From positions 1 through 64,000 of the forward strand of contig NZ_BCXI01000014.1 of assembly GCF_001895025.1 (NCBI RefSeq): DNA of 64,000 nucleotides. The letters run 5' to 3'. Position numbers and translations under genes: made by a program. Within the stretch, counting starts at the first letter, position 1, and each line of letters begins with the position of its first letter. Shown here one piece after another: positions 51,191 through 59,986 of the stretch. The notes beneath the pieces were generated by a model that worked only from the letters and a program-made list of their open reading frames with translations, made no database searches and had not been told where the DNA came from. This stretch comes from Rhodococcus zopfii NBRC 100606 = JCM 9919 (lineage in GTDB: Bacteria; Actinomycetota; Actinomycetes; Mycobacteriales; Mycobacteriaceae).

Positions 51191-52096
51191 TTATTCACGC
51201 ACGTACAGGCGCAGCGTGGCGTACGCGGTGATCGCGGCCATGCCGACACCGACGATGACGAGGATCGGCGAGACGAGCAGCACGTCGCTGGTGGTGACCC
51301 GGGCGACGATGTTCGCGTCGTACACGTCGGCGAGCACGTCGTCGATGAACGCGCTCTTCGCGGTGAACAGGGCCGCGATCGCCAGCACCGCGCCGATCAC
51401 CGCGGCGACGACCGCTTCGAGCAGGAACGGCAACTGCGTGTACCAGCGGGTCGCGCCGACCAGGCGCATGATGCCGACCTCGGTGCGGCGGGTGAACGCC
51501 GCGATCTGCACCATGTTCGCGATGAGCAGGATTGCGGCGACGGCCTGCACCACCGCGATCGCGAACGCCGCGTTGCGGACACCGGAAAGCACGCTGAACA
51601 GCCGCTCGACGAGGTCCTTCTGGTTGAGCACGCTCTCCACGCCGGGCCGGGACCCGAACTCGTCCTGGATGACGCCGAACCGGTCCGGGTCGGACAGTTT
51701 CACCTTGAACGACGCAGGGAAGCTGTCCGCGCTCACCAGTTCGGCGAGCTCGGGCTGGTCCTTGAAGACCCGTTCGGTCGCGTCGGCGACGGCGTCCTCA
51801 CGGTTGAGGTACTGCACCGACACCACCGACGGGGTGTTCTCGAGATCGCTGCGCAGAGTGCGGCAGATGTCCTGCTCGCAGTCGGGGTCGAGGGTCGAGA
51901 CGTCGTCGGTGAGGAACAGCTGCACCTCCACCCGGTCCAGGAAGATGCGCTGGGTCTTGTCGGCCATCTGCACGACGAGCAGACCGGCACCGAACAGGCC
52001 GAGGGAGATCGCGGTGGTGAGGATCATCGCGACGGTCATGGTGAAGTTGCGGCGCAGGCCGGTGACGACCTCGCTGAACAGGAAGCTTGCTCGCAT
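51191..52096 (-). CDS. ftsX: Cell division protein FtsX
   Basis: A 301-residue four-helix membrane protein. [20 protein letters not shown] precedes helix 1; the large extracellular loop (about residues 50-170, with a CEQDIC Cys pair) binds and activates a peptidoglycan hydrolase (RipC in mycobacteria); ARLMRLVG-like [10 protein letters not shown] and the last two helices follow. With FtsE it couples division to wall cleavage. ATG 52096; 55 bp after ftsE. Confidence 0.95.
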   Translation of the reverse strand: MRASFLFSEVVTGLRRNFTMTVAMILTTAISLGLFGAGLLVVQMADKTQRIFLDRVEVQLFLTDDVSTLDPDCEQDICRTLRSDLENTPSVVSVQYLNREDAVADATERVFKDQPELAELVSADSFPASFKVKLSDPDRFGVIQDEFGSRPGVESVLNQKDLVERLFSVLSGVRNAAFAIAVVQAVAAILLIANMVQIAAFTRRTEVGIMRLVGATRWYTQLPFLLEAVVAAVIGAVLAIAALFTAKSAFIDDVLADVYDANIVARVTTSDVLLVSPILVIVGVGMAAITAYATLRLYVRE

Positions 52097-52151
52097 CGGG
52101 GTGGAAGGTCCTTCGGTTGCCGGGCGGTCGAGGGCTGTGGGCTGGTGCCGG

Positions 52152-52841
52152 CTACCGGCCGACGCCGTACACGCCGCGCGCTTCGTCGCGGACCACCCGG
52201 CCGAGGTCGAGTTCGACGACGCGTCGGCGCATGGAGTCGACGATGTGGTGGTCGTGGGTGGCCATGACGACGGTGGTGCCGGTGCGGTTGATCCGTTCGA
52301 GCAGCATCATGATGTCCTGGCTGGTCTCGGGATCGAGGTTGCCGGTCGGTTCGTCGGCCATGAGCACCAGCGGCCGGTTCACGAACGCCCGCGCGATCGC
52401 GACACGCTGCTGCTCCCCGCCCGACAGCTCGCCGGGCAGCCGGTCGGCCTTGCCGGACAGGCCGACCAGGTCGAGAACCTCGGGCACCGTGCGTTCGATG
52501 ATCGACCGGGGTTTGCCGATCACCTCGAGCGCGAACGCGACGTTCTCGGCGACCGTCTTCTGCTGCAGCAGCCGGAAGTCCTGGAAGACGCAGCCGAGGG
52601 ATTGCCGCAGCTTCGGCACGCGTCGCCCGGAGAGCTTGTTGACGTGGAAGTCCGCGACATGGACGTCACCCGAGGTCGGTGTCTCCTCACGCAGCAGCAG
52701 TCGCAGGAATGTCGACTTGCCCGAGCCCGACGGTCCGATGAGGAACACGAACTCGCCCTTGCCGATCTCGACGTTGACGTTGTCCAGGGCAGGTCGGGTG
52801 GACGTCTTGTACGACTTGGACACATTCTCCAGGCGGATCAC
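52152..52841 (-). CDS. ftsE: Cell division ATP-binding protein FtsE
   Basis: A 229-residue ABC ATPase: [15 protein letters not shown] (Walker A, about residues 35-49), CVFQDFRLL (Q-loop), [15 protein letters not shown] (signature), [13 protein letters not shown] (Walker B) and MATHDHHIV (switch His). It matches FtsE of actinobacteria (Rv3102c). GTG 52841 follows TAGCAT at leaderless spacing, so ftsEX has its own promoter and does not depend on the prfB-mscS transcript. Confidence 0.96.
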   Translation of the reverse strand: MIRLENVSKSYKTSTRPALDNVNVEIGKGEFVFLIGPSGSGKSTFLRLLLREETPTSGDVHVADFHVNKLSGRRVPKLRQSLGCVFQDFRLLQQKTVAENVAFALEVIGKPRSIIERTVPEVLDLVGLSGKADRLPGELSGGEQQRVAIARAFVNRPLVLMADEPTGNLDPETSQDIMMLLERINRTGTTVVMATHDHHIVDSMRRRVVELDLGRVVRDEARGVYGVGR

Positions 52842-52847
52842 GACGCC

Positions 52848-52853
52848 ATGCTA
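52848..52853 (-). promoter_or_regulatory. -10 element of a leaderless promoter (ftsEX)
   Basis: TAGCAT on the minus strand, 6 nt before GTG 52841. Confidence 0.55.
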
Positions 52854-52876
52854 GCGGTTCGTTACCCGATGGTGAC

Positions 52877-53395
52877 CTATTGACCGGGAGCGCCGGACGG
52901 TTCGGTGCCGTCACCGCCGGTGCCGCCCTCGAGTCCCGGGATTCCGGGGATCGTCGGCAGGCGGAACAGCGGCGTCTCCGTCGTCGTGGGTGCCGTGGTG
53001 GTCACCGACGGCGCTGTCGTGGTCGGTACCGACGTCGGGCTGCCCGTGGTGGCCGGCGTCGTGGTGGTCACGGGCGCGGTGGTCTGCGAGGGCAGCGGCT
53101 CCACGGGCGGCACGTACGGCACGTACGGGGTTTCCGAGATCACGACTGCGCCCGGCTGCGCGGGGGCCTGATCCGTGTCCTGATTCAGATAGAGGTAGAG
53201 CACCCACAGTCCGAGCCAGGCGACGCACATCGCCACCGTCGTGGTGCGGAAACGACCGCCGAACAGCCTGCCCGGGACCCTGAGGCGCGGGCGCGTCGCC
53301 ACGACCGGTACCTCACCGGTGGCCGGGTTCGCGGAAGTCCCCGGATTCCCCCGATCGCCGGTCCCGCTGCCGCCGGGCCTGTTGTCGCCGGTCAT
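52877..53395 (-). CDS. Single-pass membrane protein with Thr/Pro-rich extracellular tail
   Basis: A 172-residue protein: a 48-residue Gly/Arg-rich cytoplasmic head, one helix (TTTVAMCVAWLGLWVLYLYL, about residues 51-70), and an extracellular tail dominated by Thr, Pro and Ser (long TTTTPATTG, SVPTTTAPSVTTTAPTTTET runs) that is a likely O-glycosylation region. It sits where M. tuberculosis has Rv3103c, a proline-rich membrane protein. ATG 53395 overlaps the mscS stop by 4 nt. Placement before ftsEX hints at an envelope role; function unknown. Confidence 0.85.
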   Translation of the reverse strand: MTGDNRPGGSGTGDRGNPGTSANPATGEVPVVATRPRLRVPGRLFGGRFRTTTVAMCVAWLGLWVLYLYLNQDTDQAPAQPGAVVISETPYVPYVPPVEPLPSQTTAPVTTTTPATTGSPTSVPTTTAPSVTTTAPTTTETPLFRLPTIPGIPGLEGGTGGDGTEPSGAPGQ

Positions 53396-54276
53396 GCGTC
53401 CACCTCCGACCGGTCGACAACGGACACCGTGTCGAGTTGCGGCGTGACGGTGATGCCCTTGCGTCGCAGCGCGGCTGCGATGCGGGCCCGCAGCGCGCGG
53501 CCCACCTGGAATTGTTTGCCGGGCAGTGTCCGCGCCACCACGCGGATGCTGACCTGGTCGACCTCGAGGCTCTCGACGCCCATCACGCTCGGCTCGTCGA
53601 GCAGCAGTTCCCGCAGCTTCGAGTCCTTGTAGGCGGCGACACCCACGTCGTGCAGGATCTCGTTGACCTCGGAGATGTCCGCGGTAACCGGAACCGGCAC
53701 GTCGATGACGGCGCGCGCCCAGTCCTTGGACAGGTTGATCGCCTTGTTGATCTGGCCGTTGGGCACGATGATCACCTCACCGGCCGAGTTCCGCAGCCGG
53801 GTGACCCGCAGCGTGACGTTCTCGATGGTGCCGACCGCGTCCTGCGCGGACCCCGTGACGGAGATCTGCACGGTGTCGCCGAACCCGTACTGGCGTTCGG
53901 TGATGATGAAGAACCCGGCGAGGATGTCCTGCACGATGCGCTGCGCGCCGAAGCCGAGAGCCGCACCGAGCACGGTCGCGGGGGCGACGAGACTGCCGAT
54001 CGGCAGTTGCAGGTAGTCGAAGACCTTCAGTGTCGCCACGATGTAGATGAACGTGATGACCACCCACCGCACGACCTGCGCCACCGAGTGCCGATGTTTC
54101 GACGCCTCCGACCGCACCAGGTCGTCGGACTCCTGGTACTTCTCGTCGATGTTCCGGGTGATCCGATTGCCGACCCAGCTGGCGAACCGGGCGATGATGA
54201 CGGCACCGAGCACCGTCAGTGCGATCAGCAGCCCGTTCGTGGACAGCCAGTCGAGCAGTGTTCTACCGGGAAACAG
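53392..54276 (-). CDS. MscS-family mechanosensitive channel, probable CTG start
   Basis: A ~294-residue small-conductance mechanosensitive channel. Helices at about residues 10-30, 65-85 and the pore helix TVLGAALGFGAQRIVQDILAGF (about 107-128), then the beta domain (FGDTVQI...GTIENVTLRVTRLRN...VPNGQI) and a C-terminal alpha/beta domain. The start is uncertain: CTG 54276 has a strong AGGGAGGA 6 nt upstream, while GTG 54348 would overlap prfB by 37 nt and add a charged segment that is an artefact of prfB's repeats. It corresponds to Rv3104c. Ends with a 4-nt overlap with the next gene. Confidence 0.85.
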   Translation of the reverse strand: MFPGRTLLDWLSTNGLLIALTVLGAVIIARFASWVGNRITRNIDEKYQESDDLVRSEASKHRHSVAQVVRWVVITFIYIVATLKVFDYLQLPIGSLVAPATVLGAALGFGAQRIVQDILAGFFIITERQYGFGDTVQISVTGSAQDAVGTIENVTLRVTRLRNSAGEVIIVPNGQINKAINLSKDWARAVIDVPVPVTADISEVNEILHDVGVAAYKDSKLRELLLDEPSVMGVESLEVDQVSIRVVARTLPGKQFQVGRALRARIAAALRRKGITVTPQLDTVSVVDRSEVDA

Positions 54277-54311
54277 AAAGCATCCTCCCTGAGTTCGATC
54301 GGTTGGTTCGG

Positions 54312-55436
54312 TTACTGGTTCTGGTTCTGGTTCTCGCGCATGCGCCACCGGATTCCCTCTTCGAGGAATCCGTCGATCTCACCGTCGAGCACGGCCGACG
54401 GGTTGTTGACCTCGTACTCGGTACGCAGGTCCTTGACCATCTGATACGGGTGCAGCACGTAGGAGCGCATCTGGTTGCCCCACGAGCTGCCCCCGTCGCC
54501 CTTGAGGGCGTCCATCTCGGCGCGCTCCTCCTGCCGCTTGCGTTCGAGCAGCTTGGCCTGCAGCACGCGCATCGCCGACACCTTGTTCTGCAGCTGCGAC
54601 TTCTCGTTCTGACAGGTGACGACGATGCCGGTGGGGATGTGCGTCAGGCGCACCGCGGAGTCGGTGGTGTTGACGGACTGGCCACCGGGACCGGAGGAGC
54701 GGTACACGTCGACACGCACGTCGTTCTCGTCGATGTCGATGTGGTCGGTCGTCTCGACGACCGGCAGGACCTCGACCTCGGCGAACGACGTCTGGCGACG
54801 TCCCTGGTTGTCGAACGGGCTGATGCGCACGAGACGGTGCGTACCCATTTCGACGGACAGCGTGCCGTATGTGTAGGGCGCCTTGATCGCGAAGGTCGCC
54901 GACTTGATGCCGGCCTCTTCCGCGTAGGACGTGTCGTAGACCTCGACGCCGTAGCCGTGCTTGTCGGCCCAGCGGATGTACATGCGCATGAGCATCTCGG
55001 CCCAGTCGGCGGCGTCGACACCGCCGGCGCCGGCCCGGATGTTCACGAGCGCGTCGCGCTGGTCGTACTCACCGGACAGCAGCGTGCGCACCTCCATCGC
55101 CTCGATGTCCACGCGCAGCGACGTGCGCTCGGCATCGGCATCGGCGAGCGCGGAGGCACGGTCGTCGCCCTCCTCGCCCTCGGCGAGCTCGTAGAGCACC
55201 GGCAGGTCGTCGAGCCGCGAACGCAGATCCTCGACACGGCGCAGTTCGCCCTGCGCGTGTGAGAGCTGGCTGGTGACCTGCTGCGCGTGCTCCTGGTCGT
55301 TCCACAGCTCGGGATCGGCCGCCTGGTGCTCGAGCTCGTCGATCCGACGGCGCAATTCCTCCACGTCGAGGACCGTCTCCACGGTCTCGAGGGTCGTCGC
55401 GAGCTCGGCCAGGTCTGCGGAAACATCGGGATGCAC
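54312..55436 (-). CDS. prfB: Peptide chain release factor 2
   Basis: The 374-residue factor that ends translation at UGA and UAA. The stop-recognition tripeptide is SPF ([10 protein letters not shown]), and the catalytic GGQ lies in [20 protein letters not shown]. No in-frame UGA or frameshift site occurs near the start, unlike E. coli prfB; this is normal for actinobacteria. GTG 55436 (VHPDVSADL) is preferred over TTG 55445 because it aligns with known RF2 and follows TAACCT at leaderless spacing. The end NQNQNQ is encoded by a short repeat. Confidence 0.96.
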   Translation of the reverse strand: MHPDVSADLAELATTLETVETVLDVEELRRRIDELEHQAADPELWNDQEHAQQVTSQLSHAQGELRRVEDLRSRLDDLPVLYELAEGEEGDDRASALADADAERTSLRVDIEAMEVRTLLSGEYDQRDALVNIRAGAGGVDAADWAEMLMRMYIRWADKHGYGVEVYDTSYAEEAGIKSATFAIKAPYTYGTLSVEMGTHRLVRISPFDNQGRRQTSFAEVEVLPVVETTDHIDIDENDVRVDVYRSSGPGGQSVNTTDSAVRLTHIPTGIVVTCQNEKSQLQNKVSAMRVLQAKLLERKRQEERAEMDALKGDGGSSWGNQMRSYVLHPYQMVKDLRTEYEVNNPSAVLDGEIDGFLEEGIRWRMRENQNQNQ

Positions 55437-55444
55437 GATTGCCA

Positions 55445-55450
55445 AGGTTA
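55445..55450 (-). promoter_or_regulatory. -10 element of a leaderless promoter (prfB)
   Basis: TAACCT on the minus strand, 8 nt before GTG 55436. It overlaps the alternative TTG 55445 start, which would then be untranscribed. Confidence 0.5.
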
Positions 55451-55455
55451 CCGGC

Positions 55456-55461
55456 TAGCGT
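55456..55461 (+). promoter_or_regulatory. -10 element of a leaderless promoter (hisN)
   Basis: TAGCGT ends 7 nt before ATG 55469. The 32-bp gap to the divergent prfB start leaves no room for a leader on either side. Confidence 0.6.
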
Positions 55462-55468
55462 TCTCGGC

Positions 55469-56263
55469 ATGACCACCGACTTCACCGCCGACCTGGACCT
55501 CGCCCTGCGCATCGCCGACGAGGCGGACGCCGTCACCCGCGAGCGCTTCGGCGCGCAGGATCTGAAGGTGAGCGACAAGCCGGACCTGACACCGGTGTCC
55601 GACGCGGATCTCGCGGTGGAACGTCTGGTCCGCGACGTGCTCGGTTCCGAGCGGCCTGCGGACGCGGTGCTCGGCGAGGAGTTCGGCGGCGATGCGGTGT
55701 TCTCCGGCCGTCAGTGGGTGGTGGATCCGATCGACGGAACCAAGAACTTCGTGCGCGGCGTGCCGGTGTGGGCCAGCCTGATCGCGCTGCTCGACGACGG
55801 GATTCCGGTGATCGGCGTGGTGAGCGCACCGGCGCTGAACCGCCGGTGGTGGGCCGCCGCCGGACAGGGTGCCTGGACCTCCTTCGGAGGTGGGGCTGCG
55901 CGCCGGATCGCCGTGTCTGAGGTGACGAGCACGGCGTCGGCGTCGTTGAGTTTCTCGAGTCTGTCGGGCTGGCGTGACCGGGGCCTGCGCGACGAGTTCG
56001 TCGCCCTCACCGACGAGGTGTGGCGGGTCCGCGCGTACGGCGACTTCTTCTCGTACTGCCTGCTGGCGGAGGGCGCTCTCGACATCGCGCTCGAGCCGGA
56101 GGTCTCCCTCTGGGACCTCGCCGCGCTCGACGTGCTGGTCCGCGAGGCCGGGGGCCGGTTCACCAACGTCGAGGGGGCGGGCGGGCCGCACGGCGGCAGC
56201 GCCGTCGCGACCAATTCGGCGCTGCACGACGCCGTGCTCTCGAGGTTGCGCCCGACGCACTGA
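55469..56263 (+). CDS. hisN: Histidinol-phosphatase HisN (inositol monophosphatase family)
   Basis: A 264-residue Mg-dependent phosphatase. Metal-binding residues: GEEFGGD (Glu, about residue 69), [13 protein letters not shown] (about 85-97) and [19 protein letters not shown] (Asp near 210). Divergent next to prfB and followed by fadE genes it matches Rv3137, the actinobacterial histidinol-phosphatase for histidine synthesis; the broader family also hydrolyses inositol phosphates, so the assignment rests partly on position. Confidence 0.88.
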   Translation: MTTDFTADLDLALRIADEADAVTRERFGAQDLKVSDKPDLTPVSDADLAVERLVRDVLGSERPADAVLGEEFGGDAVFSGRQWVVDPIDGTKNFVRGVPVWASLIALLDDGIPVIGVVSAPALNRRWWAAAGQGAWTSFGGGAARRIAVSEVTSTASASLSFSSLSGWRDRGLRDEFVALTDEVWRVRAYGDFFSYCLLAEGALDIALEPEVSLWDLAALDVLVREAGGRFTNVEGAGGPHGGSAVATNSALHDAVLSRLRPTH

Positions 56264-56291
56264 CCTGCGTCGGCACAGTCGCCGGATACTT

Positions 56292-56330
56292 CTTACTCCG
56301 TAGTAGACACGCTTCTTACTCCAGAGTAAG
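56292..56330. promoter_or_regulatory. Two operator-like sites before fadE24
   Basis: A perfect palindrome CTTACTC-CA-GAGTAAG at 56315-56330 and a half-matching copy starting CTTACTC at 56292, 23 bp apart, lie 40-80 bp before the fadE24 start. The symmetry suits a TetR-type dimer; the regulator, probably one of fatty-acid breakdown, is not in the window. Confidence 0.65.
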
Positions 56331-56370
56331 GTTCGTGGGGTCCGATCCCCTCGAGAGACTTCTGGTGATC

Positions 56371-57780
56371 ATGAGCAAGCAAGACAGTGTGGCCCGGAAC
56401 GCCCGACGCGATACGTCTGCGGTCGGCTTGAACCCCGTCAAGCGCGATGTCATGGGCGCCGCGATGCGCGTGCTCACGCGGATCACCGGTTCGGAGCTGG
56501 CGGATCGCTACAACTTCCGCCAGACCATCGACCGGGCCACGTACCAGTCCACCAAGACCGGCTTCAAGACGCTCGGCGCCGCCACGCGCGCGTTCAAGCA
56601 GGTTTCCGGCGGCGGAACGCCCCAACGCCTCGACACCCCGAAGAACCACGACTTCTTCGACCTCACCCCCACCGACGATCAGCAGATGATCGCCGAGACC
56701 GTCCGCGAATTCGCGGCCGAGATCCTCCGGCCCGCAGCCCACGACGCCGACGCGGCCGCCGCCGCACCCGCCGACCTGCTCGCGCGCGCCGCCGAGCTCG
56801 GCATCACCCTCGTCAACGTCCCCGAGGCGTTCGACGGCGCCGCCACCGAGCGCGGCACCGTCACCAACGCACTCGTCGCCGAAGCACTCGCGCACGGCGA
56901 CATGGGCCTGGCGCTGCCGATCCTCGCGCCCAGCGGCGTCGCAGTCGCCCTCACCCACTGGGGCAGCGACGAGCAGCAGAAGACCTACCTGCCCGCATTC
57001 GCGAGCGACGACGTGCCGCAGGCATCGGTCGTCATCACCGAGCCCCGCGCCCTGTTCGATCCGTTCGCGCTGCAGACCAAGGCGGTGCGCTCCCCCAGCG
57101 GCTACCGCCTCAACGGCGTCAAGGCACTCGTCCCGGCCGCGGGCAGCGCCGAGCTGTTCGTCGTCGCCGCCGAACTCGACGGCCGCCCGGCACTGTTCAT
57201 CGTCGAAGCCAAGAGCAAGGGCGTCGTCGTCGAGGCCGACCCGAGCATGGGCCTGCGGGCCGCCGGTCTCGGCCGGCTGCACCTGACCGACGTCGCGGTG
57301 CCGCAGTCGGCGCTGCTCGGCTGGGACGGAACCGATTCGCACGACACCGCCGCCGCGGACCTGCGCGCCGAGCAGTACGCCGACGCCGTGCGTCTGGCGC
57401 GTCTGGGCTGGGCGTCGCTCGCGATGGGCACCGGCCAGGCCGTCCTCGACTACGTGATTCCCTATGTCAACGAGCGCGAGGCGTTCGGCGAACCGATCAG
57501 CCACCGCCAGGCCGTGGCATTCATGGTCGCCAACATCAAGATCGAGCTCGACGGCATCCGCCTCGTCACCCTGCGCGGCGCATCCCGCGCGGAGCAGGGT
57601 CTGTCGTTCGGGCGGGAGGCGGCGCTCGCCCGCAAGCTCGCCACCGACAAGGGCATGCAGATCGGCCTCGACGGCGTGCAGCTGCTCGGTGGCCACGGTT
57701 TCACCAAGGAACATCCCGTCGAGCGCTGGTACCGCGACCTGCGTGCCGTCGGCGTTGCCGAGGGCGTCGTCCTCATCTGA
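56371..57780 (+). CDS. fadE24: Acyl-CoA dehydrogenase, FadE24-like
   Basis: A 469-residue flavoenzyme of fatty-acid oxidation. The first ~90 residues (DRYNFRQTIDRATYQSTKTG) are an extension not found in short acyl-CoA dehydrogenases. The domains follow in order: helical N-terminal (about 95-190), beta barrel with VVITEPRALFDPFALQT, and C-terminal helices ending LLGGHGFTKEHPVERWYRDL, which positions FAD. The usual catalytic Glu region is not obvious. Size, extension and its partner match Rv3139. ATG 56371, 29 bp before fadE23. Confidence 0.9.
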   Translation: MSKQDSVARNARRDTSAVGLNPVKRDVMGAAMRVLTRITGSELADRYNFRQTIDRATYQSTKTGFKTLGAATRAFKQVSGGGTPQRLDTPKNHDFFDLTPTDDQQMIAETVREFAAEILRPAAHDADAAAAAPADLLARAAELGITLVNVPEAFDGAATERGTVTNALVAEALAHGDMGLALPILAPSGVAVALTHWGSDEQQKTYLPAFASDDVPQASVVITEPRALFDPFALQTKAVRSPSGYRLNGVKALVPAAGSAELFVVAAELDGRPALFIVEAKSKGVVVEADPSMGLRAAGLGRLHLTDVAVPQSALLGWDGTDSHDTAAADLRAEQYADAVRLARLGWASLAMGTGQAVLDYVIPYVNEREAFGEPISHRQAVAFMVANIKIELDGIRLVTLRGASRAEQGLSFGREAALARKLATDKGMQIGLDGVQLLGGHGFTKEHPVERWYRDLRAVGVAEGVVLI

Positions 57781-57809
57781 GCGGTCCGACCCGAACAAGG
57801 AACCGGTAA

Positions 57810-59021
57810 ATGATCAATCTCGAACTTCCCAAGAAGCTCAAGGCCTCAGCCAATCAGGCTCATCAGGTCGCCGCGCAGATCTTCCGTCCCGTCTCCCGCA
57901 AGTACGATCTCGCCGAGCACGTGTACCCGGTCGAGCTCGACACGATGGCTGCGATGGTCGAGGGGCTCAACGACTCCGGGCAGGGCGCCGCCGGCGCCGC
58001 ACTCGGGCGCGACTCGAAGAAGCAGGGCGCCGCCACCGGCAACTCCAACGGCGGGAACATGGCCGGGCTGCTCAACGTCATCGAAACCTGCTGGGGTGAC
58101 GTCGGTCTGACCTTGTCCATCCCCTACCAGGGGCTCGGGAACTCCGCGATCGCCGCGGTCGCCACCGACGAACAGCTCGAGCGGTTCGGCAAAGTGTGGG
58201 CGTCGATGGCGATCACCGAACCGAGCTTCGGCTCCGACTCGGCGGCCGTGACCGCCACCGCCGTTCTCGACGGCGACGAGTGGGTTCTCAACGGCGAGAA
58301 GATCTTCGTCACCGCCGGTGAGCGTTCGACGCACGTCGTCGTGTGGGCCAGTGTCGACAAGTCCAAGGGCCGCGCCGCGATCAAGTCGTTCGTGGTGCCG
58401 CGCGACGCGCCGGGGCTGAGCGTCGCCCGGCTCGAGCACAAACTCGGCATCAAGGCTTCCGACACCGCGGTGCTGCTGCTGCAGGATTGCCGCATCCCGA
58501 AGGACAACATCCTCGGATCCCCCGAGGTGAACGTCGAGCAGGGCTTCGCGGGCGTCATGCAGACCTTCGACAACACCCGCCCCATCGTCGCCGGCATGGC
58601 AATCGGTCTGGGACGGGCCGTGCTCGAGGAACTGCGCGCGATCCTGTCCGAGGCGGGCGTCGAGGTGTCCTACGATATTCCGCCGAACAACCAGCACGCC
58701 GCAGCCGCCGAATTCCTGGCGCTCGAGGCGGATTGGGAGGCGTCGTACCTGCTGGCGCTGCGCGCCACCTGGATGGCCGACAACAAGAAGCCGAACTCGC
58801 TCGAGGCGTCCATCTCGAAGGCGAAGGCCGGCCGCACCGGGACCGCGGTGTCACTCAAAGCCGTCGAACTCGCCGGCACCTACGGGTATTCGGAGCGTCC
58901 GCTGCTCGAGAAGTGGGCGCGGGACGCCAAGATCCTCGACATCTTCGAGGGCACCCAGCAGATCCAGCAGCTCATCGTGGCGCGACGCCTGCTCGGCAAG
59001 TCGTCGTCCGAATTGAAATAG
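57810..59021 (+). CDS. fadE23: Acyl-CoA dehydrogenase, FadE23-like
   Basis: A 403-residue acyl-CoA dehydrogenase. SMAITEPSFGSDSAAVTATA (FAD loop), NGEKIFVTAGERSTHVVVWA (barrel), GFAGVMQTFDNTRPIVAGMA and the C-terminal VELAGTYGYSERPLLEKWAR, then IFEGTQQIQQLIVARRLLG, are typical. Paired with fadE24 (29 bp gap), as in Rv3139-Rv3140; the unequal pair probably forms a heteromeric dehydrogenase, as other mycobacterial FadE pairs do. ATG 57810 has GGAACC upstream. Confidence 0.92.
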   Translation: MINLELPKKLKASANQAHQVAAQIFRPVSRKYDLAEHVYPVELDTMAAMVEGLNDSGQGAAGAALGRDSKKQGAATGNSNGGNMAGLLNVIETCWGDVGLTLSIPYQGLGNSAIAAVATDEQLERFGKVWASMAITEPSFGSDSAAVTATAVLDGDEWVLNGEKIFVTAGERSTHVVVWASVDKSKGRAAIKSFVVPRDAPGLSVARLEHKLGIKASDTAVLLLQDCRIPKDNILGSPEVNVEQGFAGVMQTFDNTRPIVAGMAIGLGRAVLEELRAILSEAGVEVSYDIPPNNQHAAAAEFLALEADWEASYLLALRATWMADNKKPNSLEASISKAKAGRTGTAVSLKAVELAGTYGYSERPLLEKWARDAKILDIFEGTQQIQQLIVARRLLGKSSSELK

Positions 59022-59078
59022 ACTGCACCCCAGGGAAACCCGGTCCGGACCGCTACCGCGGTCCGGACCGGACCCGTT

Positions 59079-59891
59079 TTACCGCGGTTCCGCTCCCGAC
59101 GAGGCGGTCCGCACCACCACCGCCGAGACCGCCGCCACCACCGCGGCGACAACGGCAGCCACCGCCGCCGGCGTGGACTGCCATCCTTCGGAGTCGGTGC
59201 GGGCCAAGGCAATCCACAGCAGACCCCAGACGACCGCAGCGGCGACCGCGAGCCGGCCACGTCCGACGACGGCCACGACCACCGATACCACGGCCACCAG
59301 GGCGAGAACGACCACCGCCCACGTGTCCGCGCCGAGACCCAGTGGGTCGACCCGGTCGGCCTGCAACGCGGCCGCGATGTTCGCCACGGTCGCGACCGCC
59401 ACCCATCCCAGATAGACGAACATCGTGCCGTCGACCACCACGGCCTCCAGGCGAGATCCGGGGCGGGATGCGGAGAGCAGCACGAACACCCTCGCCAAGA
59501 CGGCAAGCAGCACCACGATGATCGCGACGCTGAGCCACACCAGGTCGAACTGCACCGCCAGGATCCACGCCGCGTTGAGCAGCATCGACGCCGCGATCCA
59601 CCACCCGGCCTGTCGCTGGCGCGTACTCGGGCGTTGCGTCGGCAGTGCCTGCCACACCGCGAGCGCGATCAACCCGAGATAGATGAGCGTCCAGATCGAG
59701 AAGGCGGCGCCGCCGGGTGCGACGGCCGTCGCGTCGGCCGACAGCGCTCCCCCGGCCGCCTCCGACACCGGCGTTCCGGCGACCGCTCCGGAGCCGAGAA
59801 GCGAGAACACCACCGCGACGACCGCACACAGGGCGACGATCGTTGATCGAACCGAGTCGGTGGACGAGGCTGCGACAGCTGGGGGCGTCAT
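59079..59891 (-). CDS. TspO/MBR-like tryptophan-rich membrane protein
   Basis: A 270-residue membrane protein with about eight hydrophobic segments. FSIWTLIYLGLIALAVWQAL (about residues 62-81), GWWIAASMLLNAAWILAV (about 95-112) and VYLGWVAVATVANIAAAL resemble the TspO/MBR family, but the protein is longer than TspO (~160) and has extra helices at the C-terminus. TspO-like proteins bind porphyrins or lipids; ligand unknown here. ATG 59891. Convergent with fadE23. Confidence 0.75.
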   Translation of the reverse strand: MTPPAVAASSTDSVRSTIVALCAVVAVVFSLLGSGAVAGTPVSEAAGGALSADATAVAPGGAAFSIWTLIYLGLIALAVWQALPTQRPSTRQRQAGWWIAASMLLNAAWILAVQFDLVWLSVAIIVVLLAVLARVFVLLSASRPGSRLEAVVVDGTMFVYLGWVAVATVANIAAALQADRVDPLGLGADTWAVVVLALVAVVSVVVAVVGRGRLAVAAAVVWGLLWIALARTDSEGWQSTPAAVAAVVAAVVAAVSAVVVRTASSGAEPR

Positions 59892-59986
59892 GCGACCCGA
59901 GATGCCCGTTCCTCCGCCTGACGAAACCCTGGGCGGTGGCCGACAGGACGGGGCGGTCGAAACCGCGGTGACCGGAACCGCCGCGA

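Noticed and set aside
54312-55436. Programmed +1 frameshift in prfB
   Set aside because: The RF2 frame is continuous with no in-frame TGA near codon 25; the E. coli-type autoregulation is absent.
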